A DNA stretch of 64,000 nt from Leptotrichia sp. oral taxon 498 (GTDB lineage: Bacteria; Fusobacteriota; Fusobacteriia; Fusobacteriales; Leptotrichiaceae). Below the pieces are notes generated by a model. The model was not told where the DNA came from and ran no database searches. It worked only from the letters and a program-made list of their open reading frames with translations. The stretch covers positions 372,001-436,000 of the forward strand of contig NZ_CP016753.1 in NCBI RefSeq assembly GCF_002240055.1, read 5' to 3'. A program made the position numbers and the translations under genes. Positions 17,435 through 26,166 of this stretch are shown here, in pieces. How positions within the stretch are numbered: the stretch's first letter is position 1; each line of letters starts with the position of its first letter.

Positions 17435-18173
17435 AGATAAAAATAAAACAATAGATAAAATGTTTGAATATTTAAAAGATAGTTTTTTTGATAACGAATT
17501 ATTATTATTTTATGATTTTAACGACTTAAACTTAAATTACAATTTTGAAACAAAAAAATATTTGAATGAAAATTTTATTTTTCAAAATATAAATAAAATA
17601 TTTTTACAGAATAAAATTTCTGAAATAAAAAATTTTGAGAAAAAATTTAATTTTTTAGAATTTGAAAACTTTAAACAAATTTTTGAACATAATTTTGAAA
17701 AAGATTTAAAAAAAGAGGTTAAAAATAATTTAAAAAATAACTTAATTAATGAATTTAGCGATTTTGACAATTTATTTAAAAAGAAAAATATTTTAAAATT
17801 ATCTTTAAAATATTCCATTGATTCAATAAATAAAATAAAATTTTATAATTTTTTTGAATTAAATATTTTAGAGAATGAAAATTTTGAAAATTTAAAAATA
17901 TATAAAAAAGAAAAAAAGATTTTTGAATATGAATACTCTTTTTATATTTTTAATTTGAAAAACAATTTTTTGAATTTAAAAATTTGGCTTAAAGAAAGAC
18001 AAAAAAATATAAATTCTATAAATTTAAAAAATCAAAAAATTTTAGATGAAAACTTTAAAAATATTTCGGATAATTTTATTAAATTGAATTTTCTTTGTGA
18101 AACAAAAAAAAATAAAGTTGACATTGAAAATATGGAAATAATTAGTCAATTTCCAAGATATTTAAATGAATAA
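17424..18173 (+). CDS. Hypothetical protein coupled to the NlpC/P60 gene
   Basis: A 249-aa Phe/Asn/Lys/Leu-rich protein with no recognised domain, signal peptide or membrane helix. Its ATG lies within the last codons of the NlpC/P60 gene (11-nt overlap), so translation is probably coupled. It is followed by a terminator hairpin before the convergent VirB6-like gene. The coupling suggests a partner or immunity-type role for the hydrolase, but that is inference only. Confidence 0.58.
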   Translation: MFYKDKNKTIDKMFEYLKDSFFDNELLLFYDFNDLNLNYNFETKKYLNENFIFQNINKIFLQNKISEIKNFEKKFNFLEFENFKQIFEHNFEKDLKKEVKNNLKNNLINEFSDFDNLFKKKNILKLSLKYSIDSINKIKFYNFFELNILENENFENLKIYKKEKKIFEYEYSFYIFNLKNNFLNLKIWLKERQKNINSINLKNQKILDENFKNISDNFIKLNFLCETKKNKVDIENMEIISQFPRYLNE

Positions 18174-18180
18174 CTATATA

Positions 18181-18220
18181 AAAAAATAACTCTAATAATT
18201 TCATTTTGAGTTATTTTTTA
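18181..18220. terminator. Bidirectional terminator between convergent genes
   Basis: AATAACTC (18185-18192) pairs with GAGTTATT (18208-18215), flanked by A-runs and T-runs on both sides, so it can end both the plus-strand hypothetical gene and the minus-strand VirB6-like gene. Confidence 0.7.
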
Positions 18221-18234
18221 TTTTTAAAAATTTT

Positions 18235-19542
18235 TTAAATTATAAATTTTTTTATTTTATTAAATAGCATTTTAGATTCTCCAAAAATTTCTGTCCCCTT
18301 CAATCCAAATACTTTTCCAGAATAAATTGATTTTCCAATTTCTCTTATTTTTGTTAAAAGCAAAACTGCGATATAAAGAGTCAAAATCAACTCAAATAAT
18401 TTTGATATGCTGCTAATTCCACTTTTTTCAATTTTATCAGTTAGTGAAAAACTAATTCCAGCTAATAAAAACATTACAATGACATTCGTCATCGCATAAA
18501 TTACCGCTCCGATTACCCCAGTTCCAATATTTTTTGTGATCTGCAAAACTGAAAATATAATGATACACATCGAAAAACAGCCAATTACTAAATAATCAAT
18601 TAAAATTGACATTATTTCAACGGCTGCCTTAAAAATAAAATATAAAAATAAAATTCCAGAAAATAACAAAATTAACGGCATTATATTATTGACAACCCCT
18701 TGAATATTAAACATCATTTTTATTCCTTGCACCATAATTGAAAATGGAACATCAAATAATTTTGTTAAATAATTTGGCAAATTTTTCATGTTAAAATTTT
18801 GTCCTGATAATATTCCACCAATTTTCATTGAAAAATTAAATAATGCTCCTGTATAAAAATTCCAAAAAAAACTGTTTGCCAAAAATAAAAAAATAATACC
18901 AATAACTGCAATTTTAGGAACCATATTTTTTAAAATTTGAATTATTATAATTGAATTTATATCTTCAATTTCTAAAACACCTTTAAGAATTCCAATTAAA
19001 ATTTCAGTAGTTCCCATAAGCAAAAGAAAAGTTGCCAAAATATTTGAAAGTGTCCGTCCAACATTGTCAGTAATATTTCCAACTACTTTAAATAAATTTA
19101 TAATTATTTTACTTCGCATATCTTTCGTATCTTCCATTTTTCCAATTGGAGATTTTTCATAATTTAAATTTTTTATATAACCATTATTTCCATTGCTTAT
19201 ATTTTTAATTTCTCTCGTTTCATTTGCCATAAATGCTGCTACAGCAATAATTTCCCAATATTTTAACTCTATTTTATCCCACATAATCGGCTTTGTGCCA
19301 ATATCATTCTCATAATTTAAATTTGAAGAGTTTATTGCATTAACCGCCATTCCGATGTTATATGCTGAAATTCCAGTTGCAGCAGTCGACAAAATTGCAC
19401 CAAAATTAAAAATAGCTTCTTCATCAAAATTTTGATTTTGAAAATTATTTCTTTCAAGACTTTGAATTTCTCCAAAAGTATTTATAACTGCAAAAAAAAT
19501 TCCAATAGTTAAAATTAACAATGTCATCTTTTTTATTTTCAT
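18235..19542 (-). CDS. VirB6/TrbL-like membrane protein 1
   Basis: A 435-aa polytopic inner-membrane protein with a signal-like N-terminal helix (1-24), a soluble region (about 25-160) and about seven membrane helices (about 165-405). Gly/Ala/Ile-rich helix stretches such as 'IGAVIYAMTNVIVMFLLAGIS' and the long periplasmic N-terminal loop fit TrbL/VirB6 proteins that form the inner-membrane channel entrance. It is the last of three consecutive VirB6-like genes. Family call by topology and locus, not by a strict motif. Confidence 0.68.
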   Translation of the reverse strand: MKIKKMTLLILTIGIFFAVINTFGEIQSLERNNFQNQNFDEEAIFNFGAILSTAATGISAYNIGMAVNAINSSNLNYENDIGTKPIMWDKIELKYWEIIAVAAFMANETREIKNISNGNNGYIKNLNYEKSPIGKMEDTKDMRSKIIINLFKVVGNITDNVGRTLSNILATFLLLMGTTEILIGILKGVLEIEDINSIIIIQILKNMVPKIAVIGIIFLFLANSFFWNFYTGALFNFSMKIGGILSGQNFNMKNLPNYLTKLFDVPFSIMVQGIKMMFNIQGVVNNIMPLILLFSGILFLYFIFKAAVEIMSILIDYLVIGCFSMCIIIFSVLQITKNIGTGVIGAVIYAMTNVIVMFLLAGISFSLTDKIEKSGISSISKLFELILTLYIAVLLLTKIREIGKSIYSGKVFGLKGTEIFGESKMLFNKIKKFII

Positions 19543-19557
19543 TTTTTATTTTTTCCC

Positions 19558-19800
19558 TTCTTCTCACTTTTTCTCTGATCTTTTTTCAAATAAATTATTT
19601 TTATTCTTTACTTTTATTTTTAAATCTTTATTTTTTCTCTTCTTATCACTTTTTCTCTAATTTTTTTAGATAAACTATTTTTATTCTTTACTTTTATTTT
19701 TAAATCTTTATTTTGTTCCCTTCTTATCATTTTTTCTCTAATTTTTTTTAGATAAATTATTTTTATTTTTTACTTTTATTTCTAAATCTTTATTTTTTTC
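19558..19800 (-). repeat. Three tandem coding repeats of about 81 bp
   Basis: Three copies of a unit whose translation is of the type NKDL-x-IKVKNKN-x-LSKK. Copy spacing is 82 and 80 bp, measured at AAATCTTTA (19622, 19702, 19784). The true unit is probably 81 bp (27 codons), with one extra A in an A8 tract (19742-19749; A7 at 19661-19667 in the next copy) and one base missing in the second copy. The first copy encodes the current C-terminus of the 19738 gene. Confidence 0.8.
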
Positions 19801-20850
19801 GTTTTTTTTATCTTTTTCATTAAATTTCAAATTTTCTTCTTTTTCTTTTTTGCTTTCTTTCTCTTTTCCGATTCCTGCTCCGTCCAAAATTGAATTTACA
19901 ACATTACTTATATTCCACATAATTTTTTGTAAAACTAAAATAATGACTGAAAAAGCTGCAATTCCGTCAATACTGCTCGAAATTGATATTATATTTAAAA
20001 TTTGATAAATAATTCCAATTATTGCAACTGAAATAAATAATGTAATTGCTTGTTTTATAATTAATTTTATTCCTTCAAATCCAATTTTTTTTGTCAAATC
20101 CAAAGTTAAAAAAATTAAATATATTGTTGATACTGAAGAGAGTATTAAAGCTGTAAAAATATTTCCCACAAATTTTGATAAAATTCTGCTTATTATCCAC
20201 ATACAAAAAATTAATATCATTATTTTTATAATCATTTCAAAAATTCCAGATAAAGTCATTTTTTGTAAAATATCTTTTAAAATTTCAAATGGCTTTGTCA
20301 AAAATATTTTTGAAATTTTTCCAGGCGTTGTATTCAAAAAACTTGTATCTCCAAAAAATAAAATTCCAAATTTATAAAACATCAAAAAAATACTTTCGAC
20401 AAAATATGTCAAAAAAGTTCCAGAAAATATTTTATTTTTATAAAATTGATTTTTTCCAAAACCAAATTTTAATGAATAATGAACTGGTGTAACAAGCATA
20501 AAAGAAATAAAAAGATTTATTACAAAAGTTGGAACTATCATTTTAAATATTCCATAAATATCAATTTGTCCAACATTTTTTAAAATTATTTGCAAAATAT
20601 TTATAATCATGAAAAAAAGTAAAATATATCCAAAAATTTGACTTATTTTAAATGAAATTCCACGATACAAAATAATTCCACCAAAATAAATCGAATCTAT
20701 AAAATTTGAAATTATATCATTTCCTCTTAATGTATATTCTTTAAATATTTTACTAAAAGTATCAGATTCAAAATTTGCGAATAATGTTGAATTTACTAAA
20801 AATATTAATGCTAAAATAAATCTTTTTCCAAAAAATTTTTTTATTTTCAT
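19738..20850 (-). CDS. VirB6/TrbL-like membrane protein 2 with repeat-bearing C-terminus
   Basis: A 370-aa inner-membrane protein. The ATG at 20848-20850 is preferred over an upstream one because AAAGGGGAAATT precedes it and because it starts a signal-like helix (MKIKKFFGKRFILALIFLVNS). About eight hydrophobic segments follow (residues about 50-330), then a charged tail rich in Lys/Glu/Asn. The tail ends at TAG 19738-19740 because of an A8 tract. With A7, as in the next repeat copy, the frame would continue through the repeats to about 19620. VirB6-like by topology and position between two similar genes. Confidence 0.68.
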   Translation of the reverse strand: MKIKKFFGKRFILALIFLVNSTLFANFESDTFSKIFKEYTLRGNDIISNFIDSIYFGGIILYRGISFKISQIFGYILLFFMIINILQIILKNVGQIDIYGIFKMIVPTFVINLFISFMLVTPVHYSLKFGFGKNQFYKNKIFSGTFLTYFVESIFLMFYKFGILFFGDTSFLNTTPGKISKIFLTKPFEILKDILQKMTLSGIFEMIIKIMILIFCMWIISRILSKFVGNIFTALILSSVSTIYLIFLTLDLTKKIGFEGIKLIIKQAITLFISVAIIGIIYQILNIISISSSIDGIAAFSVIILVLQKIMWNISNVVNSILDGAGIGKEKESKKEKEENLKFNEKDKKNEKNKDLEIKVKNKNNLSKKN

Positions 20851-20861
20851 AATTTCCCCTT

Positions 20862-21947
20862 TTAAAAACTTTCCGCTAAACTTTGTGCCACACCATAAAT
20901 AATATTTTGTAAAAAACTTATACATAAAAATATTTTTACCATATTTACTAAATTAAAAGGCGTAATAATAACTCCATTTTTTATCACAGCTTCTCCCAAA
21001 TTTTGAATTGCCATCGAAAGTAAAATTATGATTGCAAAATTTACAAGATATTGCAAAAATCCACTTATTATTATTTCCAAAGTATTAAGTGCTTTATCTC
21101 TTGTAATTTCATGCATTGCAAAAATCATATAAAATAGTCCAACTGAAGTTGAAATTATAAATGAAAGTGTACTAAAAAACATATTTAAAACTATTTTAAA
21201 AAGTGTCAAAATCGTCATAAGTCCCATGCCAACTGTAAGCGGACGGAAAAATACAGTTTGCACAATCATTCTTGAAATAGAAAATAACATTCCAAGTGTA
21301 TTTAGCGAATTTTGGGCAACTTCTTCAGGACTTGTAAACCACTGTAAAATCGTTTTCCAAATTGTCCCAAAAAATCCAAATAGTCCTCCAATTGCATCAG
21401 GTTGAGCTAAAATCCCATTTCCAAAACTTGCCACAATTAAAGGAATTCCTTTTCTAAAAATGTGAGCGGCTAAATCAGCATAAGTCAAATATTTTCCATT
21501 TTTCATAATAATATTACTTGCTTTTATAAAGTCACTGTAAATATAAGTCGGCAATTTAAATAAAAAAACTGGCACAATAATTTCTTTCATAATTGCTGGA
21601 TACATTGCAACAAATATAAAATATGGAGATTTTAAACTAACTTCAACCAAAATATTTTTTACAATTTCTTCAATTGAACCACTAAATCCATTTTTTAAAA
21701 TTTTCCACAAAATATTTATAACAAGCAAAAAAATCATAATGGACATAATTATTCTAGAAAGTTCAACTTCGCCATTATTTAAAATCGAAAAAAAATCTGT
21801 CGTACCAAATGAAATTTTATTCTTAATTAAACCCAAACCAATTTTTCCTAAACTATATTCATTTAAAATTTCAACTTTAATTTTTTTATGCAAAAAAATT
21901 TTCAAAATTATTTTTATAAATCTAAAAAAATTTATAGTACAAAACAA
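20862..21947 (-). CDS. VirB6/TrbL-like membrane protein 3
   Basis: A 361-aa polytopic inner-membrane protein with hydrophobic segments at about 65-90, 110-130, 195-215, 235-285, 305-325 and 335-355, and a central amphipathic region (about 130-190). The start is a TTG at 21945-21947 with GGAG six nt upstream. It shares the 'VP/EP-V-x-FKLP/KIP-x-YI' pattern with the plus-strand protein at 6408. It ends 11 bp before the next VirB6-like gene. Confidence 0.7.
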   Translation of the reverse strand: MFCTINFFRFIKIILKIFLHKKIKVEILNEYSLGKIGLGLIKNKISFGTTDFFSILNNGEVELSRIIMSIMIFLLVINILWKILKNGFSGSIEEIVKNILVEVSLKSPYFIFVAMYPAIMKEIIVPVFLFKLPTYIYSDFIKASNIIMKNGKYLTYADLAAHIFRKGIPLIVASFGNGILAQPDAIGGLFGFFGTIWKTILQWFTSPEEVAQNSLNTLGMLFSISRMIVQTVFFRPLTVGMGLMTILTLFKIVLNMFFSTLSFIISTSVGLFYMIFAMHEITRDKALNTLEIIISGFLQYLVNFAIIILLSMAIQNLGEAVIKNGVIITPFNLVNMVKIFLCISFLQNIIYGVAQSLAESF

Positions 21948-22035
21948 TTATTTCTCCTTTCTTTTATTTTTTTATTTTAAAATTTTATTTTTTTTATTTC
22001 TTAATTTCTTAATTCATCTATTAATCTATATCTAT

Positions 22036-22539
22036 TTATCTATTTATTTCTTTCGCTTTTTCATGAATAATTTTTGATGTATTCATTTCTAAATTTTTCA
22101 ATTTTTCAATCTTTTTTTCAATTTGAACTTGATTTTTTGAAATATTTTTCAAAAATTCTTTTCTAAAATTATCAATTTCCGCATCAGAAATATTTAAATT
22201 TTGTTCTCTAAATATTTTTTTTATTTCTTCATTTGAAGTATTTGCAAATTTTTGAATATTTTCTTCATAAGAATTCTCTTTTTCTTCAGGTTCTTCCACA
22301 AACGATTTCATTTTTTCAAAATCTTTTTCCTGATTTTTCAAAATAATATTTTTATATTCAGGATTTCTTTTTTCTCCAAAAATTAGAGTTTTTGAAAAAT
22401 TTAAATTAATTAATAAAATTGTAAAATAAATAATTAACGCTAAAATTCCTATAAAAATATATTTTTTAGGAAGTTTTACTCCTTTTATAATAATTTCATC
22501 TTCCAGCGACAAGACAAAATCAACAATTTTTTTATTCAT
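22036..22539 (-). CDS. Hypothetical bitopic coiled-coil protein, T4SS operon
   Basis: A 167-aa protein with a short cytoplasmic N-terminus, one membrane helix (about 29-47, 'FIGILALIIYFTILLINL') and a charged, mostly helical periplasmic part with coiled-coil character (about 65-160, many Glu/Lys/Asn). No family recognised. It could be a VirB5- or VirB8-like accessory by topology, but there is no supporting motif. Confidence 0.58.
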   Translation of the reverse strand: MNKKIVDFVLSLEDEIIIKGVKLPKKYIFIGILALIIYFTILLINLNFSKTLIFGEKRNPEYKNIILKNQEKDFEKMKSFVEEPEEKENSYEENIQKFANTSNEEIKKIFREQNLNISDAEIDNFRKEFLKNISKNQVQIEKKIEKLKNLEMNTSKIIHEKAKEINR

Positions 22540-22577
22540 TGCTTTTTTCCTTTTTTTATTTTTTATTTTTTTATATT

Positions 22578-23120
22578 TTATTTATTTTCGTTATTTTCTT
22601 TACTTTCTCCTAATTTTTTAAACTTTAAATATAATAATTTTTCAAAAAATGTTTTAAAATCTTTTCGCTCAATTTCAACTATTTCAAATTCTGCCATTTC
22701 ATAAATCAAACTTTTTAATTCCGTTTCTGGTAAAAAATTAAGTGGAATTTTATTTAAAACTGAAATCGGATTTCTCAAAAGAACGATTGCCTTTTTTTGA
22801 AAGTCAAAAAATTTATTTGAATTTATTTCTTTTATTATAAAATCTTGATTTTTTAATGTCACATCAAAATATTCTTTTATTTCTTCAAAATTATTTTTTC
22901 CACGAATATATTTTATCTCATAATTTTTTTCTCTTTCAAAAAAATAAAAATTTTTCTTTTTTATTTTTATAAATATTCTATTTTCTCCATCTAACACAAC
23001 TCCCAAATAATTTTCCACAACAAATTTTTTCCCATAATTTCCAAATCCTAATTTTTTTATTAAAAATAAAATAACAACTAAAAAAATTAATGTAATAAAG
23101 TTTAAAAACATAATCCCCAC
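22578..23120 (-). CDS. Hypothetical membrane-anchored protein, T4SS operon
   Basis: A 180-aa protein with one N-terminal membrane helix (about 4-23) followed by a basic beta-rich stretch ('KFVVENYLGVVLDGENRIFIKIKKK') and a helical C-terminal half. The layout of a single helix plus a small beta domain is loosely like FliO, but no flagellar genes are present and the similarity is weak. It lies 6 bp from the next gene upstream. Confidence 0.55.
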   Translation of the reverse strand: MGIMFLNFITLIFLVVILFLIKKLGFGNYGKKFVVENYLGVVLDGENRIFIKIKKKNFYFFEREKNYEIKYIRGKNNFEEIKEYFDVTLKNQDFIIKEINSNKFFDFQKKAIVLLRNPISVLNKIPLNFLPETELKSLIYEMAEFEIVEIERKDFKTFFEKLLYLKFKKLGESKENNENK

Positions 23121-23126
23121 CCTTTT

Positions 23127-23954
23127 CTAAAAAATATTTTTAATTTTTTTCGTAAGCGAACCATTTTCTTCATTTTCCAAATAAAAATTTTCAGTTTTAA
23201 AATATTGTCCATCTAAATAAATATCAAATTTAGAATTTTTTACTCTAAAATTTTTTATTTCAACTTTTTTTCCAAAAGATTTTTTTTCGCCATAAAAAAT
23301 AATTTTTTCAAATCCATTCATCAATTTTAAAAACTCAAAATAATTTTTAAAAAATAAACTTTGCACAAAAATTTCATTTTTTGTGTTTATATTCAAAAAA
23401 ATATATTTTATATTTTCTTCTAAAATTCTATGATATTTAAAAAAATTAGAAAATTCATCTAAATTTTTTTCGCTCAACTCAAACGGATTCTTTTTATTAA
23501 TTTTAAAATTTTTTTTATATTTATATTCCAAATATTCTTTATATAAAACTTCTTTTTCTTCTTTTTTTTCAAAATTTTTTTCACTATTCAAAAAAATTAT
23601 TTTTCTTTTAAAATTTTTCCCCATAAAAAATTTATATTCATCTTGCAGAATATCAAAATCTGAAACTCTAAAAATTACCCCATCCAAAAATAAATTCACA
23701 CAACTAATTTCATCAAAAAAAACGACCGTCACAAATCTCTCAAAATTTTTATTTCCAAATTTTTGTGAAAATGGAACAACAAAATTGAATTTTTTCAAAA
23801 GTAAAAAATAAACTTTGATAAAAATAAATTCTCTGTCAAAATAAAATTTTTTATTTTTTAAATTTTTATTTTTATATTCCTCAACAACGCTATAAATATC
23901 ATTCAAAAAAATTCCCACAACTTTTTGATTCTTAAAATTTTTATTTTTTTTCAA
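23127..23954 (-). CDS. Hypothetical protein, T4SS operon
   Basis: A 275-aa protein very rich in Phe, Lys, Asn and Glu, with no signal peptide, membrane helix or recognised domain. It ends 6 bp before the next gene and follows the 421-aa gene by about 76 bp. Function unknown. Confidence 0.55.
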   Translation of the reverse strand: MKKNKNFKNQKVVGIFLNDIYSVVEEYKNKNLKNKKFYFDREFIFIKVYFLLLKKFNFVVPFSQKFGNKNFERFVTVVFFDEISCVNLFLDGVIFRVSDFDILQDEYKFFMGKNFKRKIIFLNSEKNFEKKEEKEVLYKEYLEYKYKKNFKINKKNPFELSEKNLDEFSNFFKYHRILEENIKYIFLNINTKNEIFVQSLFFKNYFEFLKLMNGFEKIIFYGEKKSFGKKVEIKNFRVKNSKFDIYLDGQYFKTENFYLENEENGSLTKKIKNIF

Positions 23955-24030
23955 ATTTTTTATTTTAAAATTAAAAGAAAAACTTTTATTTCTTTTCTCA
24001 AGTTCAAATTTTTTTCTTCACATAATCTTT

Positions 24031-25296
24031 TTATCTTTTTTTTATTTTTATTTTTTCTTTTTCTTTAAATTTTTCTTTATTTAAAAATTTTTTTCTTTTT
24101 TTTTCTAAAATTTTTTCAAACTCAATTTCAATTTGTGCTTTTTGAAAATCCGTTATTTTTTTTATCAGCTCAAAATCATTAAATTTTACACTCTTTTTTT
24201 TAACCGTTCCATCTTCACAAGAAACTCCCACAACAAATTCTTTAAGTTCATCAATCAAATTTTTAAAGACAACACTTTTTGCAATTTCAAAAAAATTAAT
24301 TTTTTTTGTATTTATATTATAAAATTCAAAATTTACAAAATAAAATTTAATTCCATTTTCTATAATCAAATTTTTTTTTATAATTTTTTCAAAATTTTGA
24401 AATAACAATTCTTTAAATATTTTCTCTTGCGAAAAATTTTTTTCATAAAAAATATCTTTTTGATTTTTAAATAAATTTTCAGGAATCAAAATTAATTTTT
24501 TTCTCACATCAAAAAATATTCTAGCTTTATAAAATCTTTTTGCCAATTCATAAAAATTTTTTTCTTTTTTATTTTTTTCAAAATCAAAATTTAATTTCAA
24601 ATTTTTTAAAATCGAGATTTCTGCCAAAAATTTTTCTCTTTTTAAAACTTTTTTCCCATTTTCAAAATAAATTTTTTCATATTCAAAATTTTCTTTTATA
24701 AAATTAAAAATTTTCATAAAAATATAAATTTCGATAATTTTATTTTTTTTTATTTTATTTTTAAAATTTTCTTTTTTCTCAAAATTTTCTCTTATTTCTT
24801 TATCAGTTTCTTCATCAATTTCTTCCAAATATTCAAATTCTTCATATCTTTTTTTATAAATCAAAAATAATTTTTCAAAAATTTTTTCTGAAATTTCCAA
24901 ATAATATTCATCCAACTTTTCATCGACAACTTCCAAATTCAAATTTTCATACCCAAAATAATTAAAAAAATCTAAAACACCCAATTTATAGTCCACATTT
25001 CTATTATCTTTTTTATTTTTTAAAAAACAATCTCTATCTTTTATTGTCATCTCAAAAATAATTTTTTTTCTCTTTTGAATTTTTGAAATTTTCTCCAAAA
25101 AAAATTCATTAATTTCATTTTGTTTTTCAAAATCATTCGTCCCATAAATAATTTTAGGATTAAAAACTAAATTTTCTTTTCCAAATGAATCTTCTTTTAT
25201 TTTATAATTCAAAATATTTTTTACATCATTAAAATAAATACTCACATTCCAAAGTTTTTCAATATTTTTAAAACAAATTTTATAATTTTCTTTCAT
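24031..25296 (-). CDS. Hypothetical protein, T4SS operon
   Basis: A 421-aa soluble-looking protein rich in Lys, Glu, Phe, Asn and Ile. An acidic stretch (about 150-185, 'YEEFEYLEEIDEETDKEI') and a strongly basic tail (last 25 residues, alternating Lys/Glu/Arg) are the only notable features. No family recognised. It is the second gene after the operon promoter at 25941-25969. A basic tail could bind nucleic acid, but this is not evidence of a relaxase. Confidence 0.55.
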   Translation of the reverse strand: MKENYKICFKNIEKLWNVSIYFNDVKNILNYKIKEDSFGKENLVFNPKIIYGTNDFEKQNEINEFFLEKISKIQKRKKIIFEMTIKDRDCFLKNKKDNRNVDYKLGVLDFFNYFGYENLNLEVVDEKLDEYYLEISEKIFEKLFLIYKKRYEEFEYLEEIDEETDKEIRENFEKKENFKNKIKKNKIIEIYIFMKIFNFIKENFEYEKIYFENGKKVLKREKFLAEISILKNLKLNFDFEKNKKEKNFYELAKRFYKARIFFDVRKKLILIPENLFKNQKDIFYEKNFSQEKIFKELLFQNFEKIIKKNLIIENGIKFYFVNFEFYNINTKKINFFEIAKSVVFKNLIDELKEFVVGVSCEDGTVKKKSVKFNDFELIKKITDFQKAQIEIEFEKILEKKRKKFLNKEKFKEKEKIKIKKR

Positions 25297-25363
25297 TTTT
25301 CTAGTTTTCCTCTTTTTCCTTTCAAAACTTTAAAATTTTTTATTAAATTTTTTTATTTTAATT

Positions 25364-25915
25364 TTAAAAATATTTTATTATTTTTTCCAATTTTTTTTCA
25401 TCAATCAAAAGTTTCATCTCAAATTTAAAATTCTTTTTTTTAAGAATTCCAAAATATCTTGAATCAAACGAAGTCGGTGTATCTCCCATAACAAAAAATT
25501 CATCTTTTCTTAAAACATAACTTTCTTCTTTTTTTATATTTTTATTTTCGTTTTTATTTTCATTCAATCCTTTTATCTTAAAAATTTCCCCCTTTTTTTC
25601 CCCATTGATAAAAATCCCGCCATTTCTATTTTCTATTTTATCCCCACAAACTCCTACAATTCTTTTAATCAAATAAATTTTTTTCATTTTATTTTTATTC
25701 GGAAAATTTTCCAAATATTTCAAATACTTTTTGTCAAGTTCAAACAAAACCAAATTATTTTTTTTATATTTTGGAAAAAATTTTTTAAAATAAATTCCCT
25801 TTGTAAGGCTATTTGTCACATTGTAAGTAAATCTTGAGAAAATAAAAATTATACTAAAAAAAATAAATATAATAACTAAAAAAATATTCTTTTTGAAAAA
25901 ATTCAGCATATTCAT
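25364..25915 (-). CDS. traF: TraF-like S26 signal peptidase (pilin-processing type)
   Basis: A 183-aa membrane peptidase of the S26 family. One membrane helix (about 9-27) is followed by the catalytic Ser36 in 'NVTNSLTKGIYF' and the general-base Lys84 in 'YLIKRIVGVCGD', then 'FFVMGDTPTSFDSRYFG' near the C-terminus. The Ser-box 'NSxxKGxY' and small size match TraF of conjugative plasmids, which processes and circularises TrbC pilin, rather than housekeeping LepB. The ATG at 25915 follows AAGGAGTTAAA. First gene of the T4SS block, behind the promoter at 25941-25969. Confidence 0.85.
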   Translation of the reverse strand: MNMLNFFKKNIFLVIIFIFFSIIFIFSRFTYNVTNSLTKGIYFKKFFPKYKKNNLVLFELDKKYLKYLENFPNKNKMKKIYLIKRIVGVCGDKIENRNGGIFINGEKKGEIFKIKGLNENKNENKNIKKEESYVLRKDEFFVMGDTPTSFDSRYFGILKKKNFKFEMKLLIDEKKLEKIIKYF

Positions 25916-25940
25916 TTTAACTCCTTTTTAATTTTAATTT

Positions 25941-25969
25941 ATTATACCATTAATTTAAAATTAAAACAA
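25941..25969 (-). promoter_or_regulatory. Promoter for the traF-VirB6 block
   Basis: On the minus strand TTGTTT (25964-25969) and TATAAT (25941-25946), with TGG next to the -10 and a 17-nt spacer, about 25 bp before the traF start. Confidence 0.6.
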
Positions 25970-25978
25970 GATTTATTT

Positions 25979-26090
25979 TTAAATTTTTAAAAAATATTGA
26001 AAAAATAATAATTTAAAATAATATTTAAATTTTTAAAAAATATTGAAAAAATAATAATTTAAAATAATATTTAAATTTTTAAAAAAAATA
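25979..26090. repeat. 46-bp AT-only tandem repeat
   Basis: About 2.5 copies of a 46-bp unit made almost only of A and T with one G (ATATTGAAAAAATAATAATT core). The period is set by the G at 25999 and 26045. The last copy runs into the ahpC -35 box. It marks the junction between the T4SS locus and the chromosomal-type genes. Confidence 0.75.
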
Positions 26091-26091
26091 T

Positions 26092-26120
26092 TTGACAAAT
26101 TTATAAATTAAATGTATAAT
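26092..26120 (+). promoter_or_regulatory. Consensus sigma70 promoter of ahpC
   Basis: TTGACA (26092-26097) and TATAAT (26115-26120) with a 17-nt spacer. The start of transcription should be near 26127, giving a leader of about 200 nt before the ATG at 26329. Confidence 0.8.
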
Positions 26121-26166
26121 GTAACCAAGAAATATTTGTAATTATTTCAATTTAAAAATAATAATC

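Noticed and set aside
19558-19737. CRISPR-like repeats
   Set aside because: Repeats of about 81 bp without spacers, continuous with coding sequence.
24031-25296. Relaxase or mobilisation protein
   Set aside because: No HUH or Tyr/His relaxase motif is visible; only a basic tail.
25979-26090. CRISPR or origin iterons
   Set aside because: Direct tandem copies with no spacers and no replication gene nearby.
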